64,000 nt of DNA from Mycobacterium simiae (GTDB taxonomy: Bacteria; Actinomycetota; Actinomycetes; Mycobacteriales; Mycobacteriaceae), in NCBI RefSeq assembly GCF_010727605.1, contig NZ_AP022568.1:1922001-1986000 (forward strand), given 5' to 3'. Under the pieces are notes generated by a model that was given only the letters and a program-made list of their open reading frames with translations, was not told the DNA's origin and searched no databases. Within the stretch, counting starts at the first letter, position 1. Every line of letters begins with the position of its first letter. The translations under genes were made by a program, and so were the position numbers. Shown here piece by piece: positions 9,927-17,866 of this stretch.

Positions 9927-10493
9927 CTATCGCCCAGCACGTAAGCCATCCACGACGAGATCGGTCACCCGCTCGGCCAACTCGGAGTTATAGGCCTCCA
10001 TCGCTTGACATCCGACCATGATCGTCTTCACCTCTCGCACGCTGACATCCGGCCGCGCTGTGCCCGCGTCCTGCGCCGCCCGCAGCAGCTCGTCGAGCAT
10101 GGCCAGAAAGGCGCCCTCGGCCTCTGGCGCGGCGGTGGTGATGTCGATACCGAAGCCGGCCAGCGCATCGACCAACCCGCGGTCCGCCGCGCCCCACTGC
10201 AATACCAGCGAGCGCAGGTAAGCGAACAGTGCCTCGCCGGGTCCGACGGACTGCAGCAGGGCATGCCCGTCATCGACCAGGCGCTGCATGCGGTCCTCGA
10301 TTACCGCCTGAAACAGCGCTTCCTTGGTCGGAAAATGCCGGTAGACGGTGCCGGCCCCGACGCCGGCACGCCGGGCGATCTCGTCGATGGGGACCGACAG
10401 CCCCTCGGCCGCGAAGGTGTCGTAGGCGACTTCCAACAGCCGCGCCCGGTTGCGTGCCGCGTCGGCCCGCAGCCGACGTCCGGGCTGCGTCAT
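9927..10493 (-). CDS. TetR/AcrR family transcriptional regulator
   Basis: The 188-residue protein has a classical TetR helix-turn-helix at about residues 28-52 (IDEIARRAGVGAGTVYRHF), followed by FPTKEALFQAV and an all-helical ligand-binding domain. It is divergent from the short-chain dehydrogenase gene. A palindrome GTTGGAGCCAAC in the shared 103-bp region overlaps the probable promoter, which suggests control of itself and the dehydrogenase. Its 3' end is only 12 bp from CIRCE element 2, so it sits between groEL2 control sequences and the SDR gene. I do not recall a regulator at this place in M. tuberculosis. Confidence 0.88.
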   Translation of the reverse strand: MTQPGRRLRADAARNRARLLEVAYDTFAAEGLSVPIDEIARRAGVGAGTVYRHFPTKEALFQAVIEDRMQRLVDDGHALLQSVGPGEALFAYLRSLVLQWGAADRGLVDALAGFGIDITTAAPEAEGAFLAMLDELLRAAQDAGTARPDVSVREVKTIMVGCQAMEAYNSELAERVTDLVVDGLRAGR

Positions 10494-10511
10494 CTGTTCA
10501 CCCCTTCGTGG

Positions 10512-10552
10512 TTGACAAACCGGGGCGTGCGTTCCGTATAGTTGGAGCCAAC
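10512..10552 (+). promoter_or_regulatory. probable promoter and TetR operator for the SDR gene
   Basis: TTGACA (10512-10517) and TATAGT (10537-10542) form a housekeeping-type promoter with a long 19-base spacer. GTTGGAGCCAAC (10541-10552), a perfect 5+2+5 palindrome, overlaps the -10/start region, the usual place for a repressor site. The SDR gene has a strong AAGGAGG ribosome site at 10585-10591, five bases before its ATG. Confidence 0.55.
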
Positions 10553-10596
10553 CGGAGCGATCGCCCCGTTTACTCTACTAGTTCAAGGAGGCCTTC

Positions 10597-11508
10597 ATGG
10601 CCAAATGGACCGCAGCAGACATCCCCGACCAGTCGGGCCGAGTCGCCGTCATCACCGGTGCCAACACCGGCCTGGGTTATGAGACCGCTTTGGCGCTGGC
10701 CGAGCGGGGCGCGCACGTGGTGCTCGCCGTCCGCAACCTGGACAAAGGCAAAGACGCCGTCTCCCGGATCACCCGCCAGAGTCCCGGCGCCGATGTTGCT
10801 CTGCAAGAGCTCGACCTGGCGTCGCTCGCGTCGGTCCGGTCGGCCGCCGAGGCGCTGCGCACCGCGCATGACCGCATCGATCTGTTGATCAACAACGCGG
10901 GCGTGATGTGGACGCCGAAAGGGATCACTAAGGACGGCTTCGAGCTGCAGTTCGGCACCAACCACCTCGGTCATTTCGCCCTCACCGGCCTGCTGCTGGA
11001 CCGGTTGCTGCCGGTCGCGGGGTCGCGTGTCGTGACCGTCAGCAGCGTCGGCCACCGCATTCAGGCCGACATCCACTTCGACGACCTGCAGTGGGAACGC
11101 AGTTACAGCCGCGTCGGCGCGTACGGGCAGGCCAAGCTGGCCAACCTGATGTTCACCTACGAATTGCAACGACGGCTGGCGCCGCACGGGACGACGATCG
11201 CGGCGGCGGCCCACCCCGGCGGATCGCGCAGCGAGTTGACCCGCAACCTGTCCACACCGCTGAAGCTGGTGGCGACGGTACTCGAGCCCTTGTTCCAAAG
11301 CGCGGCCATGGGCGCGTTGCCCACGCTGCGGGCCGCGACCGACCCCGGCGTCCTGGGCGCGCAGTATTACGGCCCCGGCGGCTTCGCCGAGCAGCGGGGT
11401 TATCCCAAAGTCGTTGCGTCCAGCGACAAGTCACACGACGTTGACGCGCAGCGCCGGTTGTGGACAGTCTCCGAGGAGCTCACCGGGGTGACGTACCCGT
11501 TCGACTAG
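10597..11508 (+). CDS. short-chain dehydrogenase/reductase (Rv0439c homologue)
   Basis: The 303-residue enzyme is of the SDR superfamily, retinol dehydrogenase/protochlorophyllide reductase-like group. The cofactor motif TGANTGLG is at residues 20-27, INNAG at about 98-102, Ser at 149-150, and the catalytic Tyr176-x3-Lys180 in AYGQAKLAN. An Arg-containing strand after the glycine motif (VVLAVRNLDKG) suggests NADP(H) preference. The start is well supported by AAGGAGG five bases upstream. Divergent TetR gene and overlapping palindrome indicate inducible expression. The natural substrate is unknown. Corresponds in place and length to Rv0439c. Confidence 0.92.
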   Translation: MAKWTAADIPDQSGRVAVITGANTGLGYETALALAERGAHVVLAVRNLDKGKDAVSRITRQSPGADVALQELDLASLASVRSAAEALRTAHDRIDLLINNAGVMWTPKGITKDGFELQFGTNHLGHFALTGLLLDRLLPVAGSRVVTVSSVGHRIQADIHFDDLQWERSYSRVGAYGQAKLANLMFTYELQRRLAPHGTTIAAAAHPGGSRSELTRNLSTPLKLVATVLEPLFQSAAMGALPTLRAATDPGVLGAQYYGPGGFAEQRGYPKVVASSDKSHDVDAQRRLWTVSEELTGVTYPFD

Positions 11509-11532
11509 GCGCGTTCATGCCGACCCGCTGCA

Positions 11533-12237
11533 CTAGGCGAGGTCGAGCAGCTGTTCGTAGAACCCGCCAAAACCGCGCGGGCGGTCGACCAGATGGATCT
11601 CCAGGATCCAGTGGCACGGCCGCCCGGCGGCGTCGTCGCGCCGCAGCGGCTTGTTCGAGCCGGGCGTGATGTACCACTGGACGCCGTCGCCGACGATCTT
11701 CTTGTGCGGGAACTCGCCGACCAGGTGGCCGGCGATGGGGCTGCCCCACTCGAAACCCGCGGCGCGGGCCACGCCGACCACGTGGTCGTACAACTGCGCA
11801 CCAGTTACGCTCGGTTGCTCGCCGAAATAATCGCGCCCGGCTTGCCATACCCGCGGAAGTGCTTCCCGCACTGCGTGTTTGGCGGGATCATTGCCCAGCA
11901 CGAACGTGCGACCGAAGTCAGCCTCCCACTCCTCGAAGATCGGTCCGAGATCGAGGAAGACGATGTCGTCGGCGGCGATCACCCGGTCCGGCGGATGTTC
12001 TTTGAACGGCTGCAGCGTGTTCTCGCCGGCGCGCACGATGCGCCGGTGCCAGTGTCGGGTGACGCCGAACATCGCCGCGGCCAGGTCGTGGATTTCGTCG
12101 GATAGTTGCTTCTCTCCGACGCCGGGGCGGATCATGGCGCGCTGGTCGATCTCGTCGAACAGCTTGGCGGCCTTGTTCTGGGCGTCGACGAGCCGCTGCA
12201 CGCGCGCCTGTTCACGCACCTCGCCGGGGGCCTCCAC
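11533..12237 (-). CDS. M24 family metallopeptidase (aminopeptidase/creatinase fold)
   Basis: The GTG-started 234-residue protein is a compact pita-bread fold enzyme. All five dinuclear metal ligands can be placed: Asp96 (IVFLDLGP), Asp107 (EADFGRT), His171 (IAGHLVG), Glu213 (WILEIHLVD) and Glu228 (GFYEQLLD). It lacks the N-terminal domain of prolidases and is shorter than methionine aminopeptidase, so it may be a dipeptidase or a related hydrolase. It converges with the SDR gene (24-bp gap). No partner in the neighbourhood reveals a substrate. Confidence 0.85.
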   Translation of the reverse strand: MEAPGEVREQARVQRLVDAQNKAAKLFDEIDQRAMIRPGVGEKQLSDEIHDLAAAMFGVTRHWHRRIVRAGENTLQPFKEHPPDRVIAADDIVFLDLGPIFEEWEADFGRTFVLGNDPAKHAVREALPRVWQAGRDYFGEQPSVTGAQLYDHVVGVARAAGFEWGSPIAGHLVGEFPHKKIVGDGVQWYITPGSNKPLRRDDAAGRPCHWILEIHLVDRPRGFGGFYEQLLDLA

Positions 12238-12307
12238 CTACGCGATGCTAACCGTCCGGCGGCAGAGCCCGCGCAGGCCTGTTGGTGCCGTTGTGCGACA
12301 AGCCTTT

Positions 12308-13015
12308 TCAAGATGCTGATGCACCGGTGGCCGCCTCCTCGATGAGGTCACTCAACTCGTGTGGCACGGAGAAAAACGGGGAATGTCCGGACGGCAACCG
12401 CCGGACGTGGGCGGCTCGGGCAGCAAAGATTTCCTGCCCCGTCGCGAACGCGACATCGTTGTCGCACATGACGTATGTCGAGGGGACGGTATGCCACGCG
12501 GCGGCGGTCAAGGTTTGCGTGACGGGCTTCAAACTGAACGGCCGAAGTCGGGCGATCGCCCGCGCGGCATCCTCGGGAGCCAGATCGTTGAAGAACTGCA
12601 GCCCCGGATCATCGAGCGTGATGACATCGCCGTCGATCACCCACCACGGCGGTGGTTGTCCGCCGACCGCCTCGAGCAGCGACTCCCCAACGTCGAGCTG
12701 GAATGCGCACACGTACACCAGGTGCCGCACGCTGGGCAGATTGGCCGCGCCTTGGGAGACGACTACGCCCGCGTAGGAATGGGCCACCACGACGACCGGA
12801 CCACGCACGTCGAGGATGCATCGGCCGACGGCTTCGGCATCCTCGGCGAGGCCGAAGCGGCCCGGGCGTTCCCCGGTGGTGGGCAGCTCGACGGTTCGGA
12901 TTCGCCAGCCCCGCCCCGTCAAACGGGGGACCACGATTTCCCACACCCAGCTTCCATGCCAGGCTCCGTGCACAAGCACAATGGTGGGTCGCGACCCAAG
13001 CCCCAATTCGGCCAT
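12308..13015 (-). CDS. alpha/beta hydrolase, small esterase type
   Basis: The product from the ATG at 13015 is 235 residues. It shows the oxyanion segment VHGAWHGSWVW, nucleophile elbow AHSYAG with Ser80, probable acid Asp185 or Asp187 (CDNDVA), and catalytic His211 (PSGHSPFFS). The compact size and HGAWHG start fit the plant methylesterase/salicylate-binding and bacterial esterase subgroup. A GGGAAAGGGG tract lies upstream of this ATG. In-frame codons continue to 13189, but that extension is Cys/Arg rich and overlaps the cupin gene start, so I reject it. Confidence 0.85.
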   Translation of the reverse strand: MAELGLGSRPTIVLVHGAWHGSWVWEIVVPRLTGRGWRIRTVELPTTGERPGRFGLAEDAEAVGRCILDVRGPVVVVAHSYAGVVVSQGAANLPSVRHLVYVCAFQLDVGESLLEAVGGQPPPWWVIDGDVITLDDPGLQFFNDLAPEDAARAIARLRPFSLKPVTQTLTAAAWHTVPSTYVMCDNDVAFATGQEIFAARAAHVRRLPSGHSPFFSVPHELSDLIEEAATGASAS

Positions 13016-13187
13016 GAAACCCCTTTCCCGGCAGTAGGAGCACCCGCCAAACCCGCCGCCGGCGCTGCAGCTGACGCGAAGCATATGCACAGGAATCGCC
13101 CCGGCCTGACAGCGCGATCGAGGTCTCCCGGGCGCGCGCAGCCGCAGCGGACTCTTAGCCACACAGCAAGTAGGGGACACTGACCTC

Positions 13188-13679
13188 ATGTCCCTGGTCG
13201 TGCCCCCGTATCCCCCGCCCCGCTACACCGCCGACCAGCCCGAGGTCAGCGCATGGCTGAAAAGAGCCGACTCGCCCCCGGACTACGCCGCCAACGGCGT
13301 CGCGTATCACTACCTGGCAAACCAGCAGGCCACCGACGGCGACTACGGCCTCTACCGGGTCGACATCGCCCCGGCCGGCGGCGGTCCGCCGGCGCACTTT
13401 CACCGAGCCATGTCCGAGGCGTTCTTCGTGCTCTCCGGGAGGATGAAGCTCTACGACGGCACGGAGTGGACCGACGGCGGCCCGGGTGACTTTCTCTACG
13501 TCCCGCCGGGCGGCATCCACGGCTTTCACAACGAGGCCGACGAACCGGCGTCGATCCTGATGCTGTTCGCGCCGGGAGCCCCGCGTGAGACGTACTTCGA
13601 GGGCCTCGGTGCGCTGGCCGACATGACCGACGACGAACGCAGCGCGTGGTTCGTCCGGCACGACAACTACTGGATCTGA
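13188..13679 (+). CDS. cupin domain protein
   Basis: The 163-residue protein has a single conserved cupin barrel. Motif 1 is GGGPPAHFHRAMSEAFFVLSG (about residues 64-84, with the His-x-His metal ligands and Glu). Motif 2 is GDFLYVPPGGIHGFHNEA. Cupins of this type are metal-dependent dioxygenases, isomerases or sensors; nothing nearby fixes the reaction. It stands alone between a divergent esterase gene and moeA2 on the same strand (60-bp gap). Confidence 0.85.
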   Translation: MSLVVPPYPPPRYTADQPEVSAWLKRADSPPDYAANGVAYHYLANQQATDGDYGLYRVDIAPAGGGPPAHFHRAMSEAFFVLSGRMKLYDGTEWTDGGPGDFLYVPPGGIHGFHNEADEPASILMLFAPGAPRETYFEGLGALADMTDDERSAWFVRHDNYWI

Positions 13680-13739
13680 CTCCGCCCCAAGTACTCACCG
13701 GCGTCGAGCCCGGAATCCGGCAGGGCCGATAATGGCCGG

Positions 13740-14960
13740 GTGCGGTCAGTCGAGGAACATCAGCGCGTCGTAGCGGCAATGATCACGGCCCGTCCGGCCG
13801 GCACGGCGTCGCTGTCGGCGGCGCAGGGGCTGGTGCTGGCCGCCGACGTGGTGGCCCCGATGTCGCTGCCGGTATTCGACAACTCCGCGATGGACGGTTA
13901 CGCGGTGCGTGCCGAGGACACCGCGGACGCCACACCGGAGCACCCGGTGGTGTTGCCGGTGGCCGAAGACATTCCGGCCGGGCGCACCGATCGGTTGACG
14001 CTGCAGCCCGCGACCGCGCATCGGATCATGACGGGCGCGCCGGTGCCGGCCGGTGCGACGGGCATTGTGCCGGTGGAGAATACCGACGGCGGTCTGCATT
14101 CGGTGACGATCCACCAGAGCGCACTCCCCGGCAAACACATCCGACGCGCCGGCGAAGACGTGGCCGCGGGCAGCACCGTGCTGCGCAAGGGCCAGGTCGT
14201 GACGCCGGCGGTGCTGGGCCTGGCCGCGGCGCTGGGATTGGCGGAGCTGCCGGTGATTCCGCGGCAGCGGGTGCTGGTGATCTCGACGGGGAGCGAACTG
14301 GTGGCCCCCGGCACGCCGCTGCAACCCGGGCAGATTTACGAGTCCAACTCGGTCATGTTGGCCGGAGCCGTCCGGGAGGCGGGCGCGGAGGTGGTCGCCG
14401 TCGCGACCGCCGAGGACGACGTCACTCAGTTCAGCTCGCTCCTCGAACAGCACGCCAGCGATAACGGGGTCGATCTGATCATCACCAGCGGCGGCGTCAG
14501 CGCCGGGGCCTACGAGGTCGTCAAGGACGCGTTCGGCCCAGACGGCGTGCAAGGCGGTGAAGGGGTCGAATTCGTCAAGGTCGCAATGCAACCGGGCATG
14601 CCGCAGGGGGTAGGTCGGGTCGCCGGCACGACGATCGTCACTCTGCCCGGTAACCCGGTCAGCGCGCTGGTGTCCTTCGAGGTGTTCATCCGCCCGGCGC
14701 TGCGCACGGCGATGGGGCTACCGGATGCACACCGTAGGCATCGTCGCGCGGTGCTGGCCGAATCGCTCACCTCGCCGCCCGGCAAGCGCCAGTTCCGTCG
14801 CGCGATCCTCGACACCGAGACGGGCAGCGTGGTCAGTTACGGTCCCCCGGCGTCGCATCATTTGCGGTGGCTGGCGTCGGCGAACGGATTGTTGGACATT
14901 CCCGAGGACGTGGTGGAGGTGCAGGCCGGGACCGAACTGCCGGTCTGGGACTTGACCTAA
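13740..14960 (+). CDS. moeA2: molybdopterin molybdenumtransferase MoeA2
   Basis: The GTG-started 406-residue enzyme inserts molybdate into adenylylated molybdopterin in the last step of molybdenum cofactor synthesis. Family signatures are FDNSAMDGYAVRAED near residue 42, ISTGSELV, the TSGGVSAG motif near residue 250, and TLPGNPVSALVSFEVF. A C-terminal domain IV closes with LPVWDLT. The length is normal. It corresponds to Rv0438c. The 3' end overlaps the convergent MFS gene by 4 bp. In M. tuberculosis the next gene is psd; here the transporter is interposed. Confidence 0.95.
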   Translation: MRSVEEHQRVVAAMITARPAGTASLSAAQGLVLAADVVAPMSLPVFDNSAMDGYAVRAEDTADATPEHPVVLPVAEDIPAGRTDRLTLQPATAHRIMTGAPVPAGATGIVPVENTDGGLHSVTIHQSALPGKHIRRAGEDVAAGSTVLRKGQVVTPAVLGLAAALGLAELPVIPRQRVLVISTGSELVAPGTPLQPGQIYESNSVMLAGAVREAGAEVVAVATAEDDVTQFSSLLEQHASDNGVDLIITSGGVSAGAYEVVKDAFGPDGVQGGEGVEFVKVAMQPGMPQGVGRVAGTTIVTLPGNPVSALVSFEVFIRPALRTAMGLPDAHRRHRRAVLAESLTSPPGKRQFRRAILDTETGSVVSYGPPASHHLRWLASANGLLDIPEDVVEVQAGTELPVWDLT

Positions 14961-16147
14961 GTCGCCCGGTGGAACTCGTCCGCGGCGTCGAAAGCGGTAC
15001 TGCACCGGATCGCGACCGCGGCGACGGTCACCATGACCGGGATCGTCACCAAGGCCGTGGACAGGCCGAACCACTGGGCGAGATGACCGATCAGCGGCGG
15101 CCCGAGCAGGTACCCGAGCCAGCCGCTGGCGGCGACGACGGCGATCGCGGAGCCCCCGTTTCCTACCGAGTAGGCGGCGCTGAACGCGGTGGGCACCAGC
15201 AGCGCCAGCCCCGCGCCGAGGCAGGCGAAACCGATCACCGTCACGGCGGGATTGGCCAGCAGCAGCGTGACGCTCATCGCGATCGCCGCGAATACGGCCA
15301 GCGCGGGCAGCAGCCGCCGGGCGGCAAAGCGGGCCTGCAGCCGGGTGGCCCCCAACCGGGTGACCACCATGAGCAGGCTGTAGCCGGCGTAACTCAGCGC
15401 GGCCGTACCGGCGCCGGTGCCGAGGACATTGCGTGAGTAGTTCGCCGACCAATCGGCCGCGGCGCCCTCGGTCAGGAACGACGCGAACGCCACCGCGGCC
15501 AGCACGGCAACGGCCGGCGACCGACCCGAGCGCGGGGCGCCGTGCTCTTCGGCGGCGGTGTCCGCCCGGTCGGCGACCAAGTACCGGATGAACGGTGCCA
15601 CGGCGACCACAACCGCCACCGCCACGCCCACCAGCAGCGGGGTAAGGCCGACACCGGCCCCGACGCAGGCCGCCCCGGCGCCGGCTCCGAGCAACCCCCC
15701 GACGCTCCACATGCCGTGGAAGCGCGACATGATCGGCGCGGCGGCAAGCCGTTCGACGGTGGCGGCCTGGGTGTTCATCGCGACGTCAAGCGCACCCTGA
15801 AAAGCACCCCACACCGCGAGCGCCAGGAATAGTGAGCGTCCGGAGGTGGCCAGCCCAATCGTCGTGCCGGCAACGGCGTAGCCGACCAGCGTGACGGGCA
15901 CGCAGCGCTGGCTGCCCCACCGCGGCAGCGCCCACCGGCAGCAGATCATCGCTGCGACCGAGCCGAACGGCGTGCCGAACAGCGCCCAACCCAGCGCCGC
16001 GTCGGACAAGTCGAGCTCGGCCTTGACCAGCGGGATATAGGCGACCCAGGCCGCGGCGAGCACCGCATGGGCGGTGAAGACGACGGTGACGGTGATTTTC
16101 GCGCGCCGCAGCCGAGCCGCCGGCAGGGCGCGCGTTTGCGAGTGCAT
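14957..16147 (-). CDS. major facilitator superfamily transporter
   Basis: The 396-residue protein is predicted to cross the membrane about twelve times, in two halves of six helices. The loop between helices 2 and 3 carries CRWALPRWGSQR, a degenerate MFS motif A. The central cytoplasmic loop (about residues 210-228) is charged. The subgroup looks like YbjJ/fucose-permease-like drug or sugar transporters, but substrate is unknown. It is convergent with moeA2 and divergent from psd, and breaks the moeA2-psd order known in M. tuberculosis, so it is an accessory insertion. Confidence 0.85.
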   Translation of the reverse strand: MHSQTRALPAARLRRAKITVTVVFTAHAVLAAAWVAYIPLVKAELDLSDAALGWALFGTPFGSVAAMICCRWALPRWGSQRCVPVTLVGYAVAGTTIGLATSGRSLFLALAVWGAFQGALDVAMNTQAATVERLAAAPIMSRFHGMWSVGGLLGAGAGAACVGAGVGLTPLLVGVAVAVVVAVAPFIRYLVADRADTAAEEHGAPRSGRSPAVAVLAAVAFASFLTEGAAADWSANYSRNVLGTGAGTAALSYAGYSLLMVVTRLGATRLQARFAARRLLPALAVFAAIAMSVTLLLANPAVTVIGFACLGAGLALLVPTAFSAAYSVGNGGSAIAVVAASGWLGYLLGPPLIGHLAQWFGLSTALVTIPVMVTVAAVAIRCSTAFDAADEFHRAT

Positions 16148-16232
16148 CGAAATCAGGGCCCCCTTGGTCGTGTGAGTAAATCTTTCCCGCTGTGGCCCGG
16201 GACGAACCAGCGCGCCGCCGAAGCTCCGTAAG

Positions 16233-16976
16233 ATGACGCGGGTGGCACGACGCCCCCGTCCTTCCGTTGATGACGACGGCCAGTCTTACCAGGGCCCGAC
16301 TGTCAGCCCTCGGCACATGTTCGAGTTGCTGCGCGAGACCGTTCCGCCGGTGCATCCCGCGGGGCTGCCGTTCATCTCGGTCGGCCTGGCTCTCGCCGTC
16401 CTCGGTCGCAACCATCGCTGGCCGCGGCGAACGGGCCTGCTGGCCGCGGGTGCATGTGCGGCGTTTTTCCGGCACCCGCCGCGGGTTCCGCCCACCCGGC
16501 CCGGCGTGGTCGTCGCACCCGCCGACGGCTTGGTCTGCCTCGTCGACTCGGCGGCGCCGCCGGCGGAGCTGAGCATGGGCGACGCGCCGCTGCCCCGGGT
16601 CAGCATCTTCTTGTCCGTCTTCGACGCGCACGTACAGCGCGCCCCGGTCAGCGGCGAGGTGCTCGCCGTGCAGCACCGACCGGGCCGCTTCGGATCTGCC
16701 GACCTGCCCTCGGCCAGCCACGACAACGAGCGCACCAGCGTGCGAATCCGAACCGACAGCGGCGCCGAAGTGGTCGCGGTCCAGATCGCCGGACTGGTCG
16801 CCCGCCGCATTGTGTGCAACGCGCGCGTGGGGGACAAGCTGTCGATCGGCGACACCTACGGCCTGATCCGGTTCGGCTCCCGGCTCGACACCTACCTGCC
16901 GGCGGGGACCAACCCGATCGTCCGCCTCGGCCAGCGCGCCGTGGCGGGCGAGACCGTGTTGGCGGATCTGCGATGA
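16233..16976 (+). CDS. psd: phosphatidylserine decarboxylase proenzyme
   Basis: Decarboxylates phosphatidylserine to phosphatidylethanolamine at the membrane. The short form (up to 247 residues) ends in a self-processing site, [11 protein letters not shown], where cleavage before Ser would create the pyruvoyl prosthetic group and a short alpha chain of about 40 residues. Other family blocks are [20 protein letters not shown]-type strand and [18 protein letters not shown]. The annotated start is ATG 16233; a GTG at 16242 (giving a VARRPRP start like the M. tuberculosis protein) is at least as likely. Coupled to pssA by an ATGA overlap. Corresponds to Rv0437c. Confidence 0.94.
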   Translation: MTRVARRPRPSVDDDGQSYQGPTVSPRHMFELLRETVPPVHPAGLPFISVGLALAVLGRNHRWPRRTGLLAAGACAAFFRHPPRVPPTRPGVVVAPADGLVCLVDSAAPPAELSMGDAPLPRVSIFLSVFDAHVQRAPVSGEVLAVQHRPGRFGSADLPSASHDNERTSVRIRTDSGAEVVAVQIAGLVARRIVCNARVGDKLSIGDTYGLIRFGSRLDTYLPAGTNPIVRLGQRAVAGETVLADLR

Positions 16977-17866
16977 CCAACAGGATCCGCGGCCGCGCGG
17001 TCAATCTGCAAATCCTGCCCAGCGCGATGACGGTGCTGTCGATCTGCGCGGGCTTGACCTCGATCAAGTTCGCGCTCGAGCACCAACCCAAAGCAGCGAT
17101 GGCGTTGATCGCCGCCGCGGCCATCCTGGACGGATTGGACGGTCGGGTCGCCCGCATCTTGGACGCCCAGTCGCGGCTGGGCGAGGAGATCGACTCGCTG
17201 GCCGACGCGGTGAACTTCGGGGTAACCCCGGCCATCGTGCTCTACGTGACGCTGCTGTCGACCTCACCGGTGGGCTGGGTCGCGGTGCTGCTCTATGCCG
17301 TGTGCGTGGTGTTGCGGCTGGCGCGGTTCAACGCGCTGCAGGACGACGGGACCCAGCCGGCCTATGCGCGCGAGTTCTTCGTCGGGATGCCGGCGCCGGC
17401 CGGCGCGGTGTCGATGATCGGCCTGATTGGGCTCAAGCTGCAGTTCGGTGACGGCTGGTGGTCCGCACCGCTGTTCCTGTGCATCTGGATCGCCGGGACC
17501 TCGATCCTGCTGATCAGCAAGATCCCGATGCGCAAGATGCACGCGGCCGCGGTTCCACCCAACTGGGCGGCCCCGCTGCTGGCGCTGCTCGCGATCTGCG
17601 CGGCGGCGGCGGTGCTGGCCCCCTACGTCCTGATCTGGGTGATCATCATCGCCTACCTGTGTCACGTCCCCTTCGCGGTGCGCAACCAGCGCTGGCTGGC
17701 CGCGCACCCCGAGGTGTGGGACGAAAAGCCCGAGCAGCGGCGCGCAGTCCGGCGTGCCAATAGGCGGGCGCAACCGAGCCGACGGCCAATCGTCCGCCTC
17801 GGCAGACCCGGCGGGCGGTCGGTCACGCGGCTGGGGCTGCGTAAGCCCGGTGGGCGATTCCCATGA
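16973..17866 (+). CDS. pssA: CDP-diacylglycerol--serine O-phosphatidyltransferase
   Basis: Makes phosphatidylserine, the substrate of the preceding decarboxylase. The 297-residue integral membrane protein carries the CDP-alcohol phosphotransferase signature DGRVAR-x8-G-x3-D-x3-D at about residues 55-75 (in [11 protein letters not shown] and [13 protein letters not shown]). About eight hydrophobic segments surround it, and a basic Arg-rich tail follows. The start ATG 16973 lies inside the psd stop. The first long helix, [18 protein letters not shown], matches Rv0436c. The last codon overlaps the AAA+ gene start, so all three genes are coupled. Confidence 0.95.
   Translation: MTNRIRGRAVNLQILPSAMTVLSICAGLTSIKFALEHQPKAAMALIAAAAILDGLDGRVARILDAQSRLGEEIDSLADAVNFGVTPAIVLYVTLLSTSPVGWVAVLLYAVCVVLRLARFNALQDDGTQPAYAREFFVGMPAPAGAVSMIGLIGLKLQFGDGWWSAPLFLCIWIAGTSILLISKIPMRKMHAAAVPPNWAAPLLALLAICAAAAVLAPYVLIWVIIIAYLCHVPFAVRNQRWLAAHPEVWDEKPEQRRAVRRANRRAQPSRRPIVRLGRPGGRSVTRLGLRKPGGRFP

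Noticed and set aside
12308..13189. Longer 293-residue form of the esterase with a Cys-rich N-terminus
   Set aside because: The extension overlaps the cupin start and has no ribosome site; the ATG at 13015 has one and begins right before the fold.
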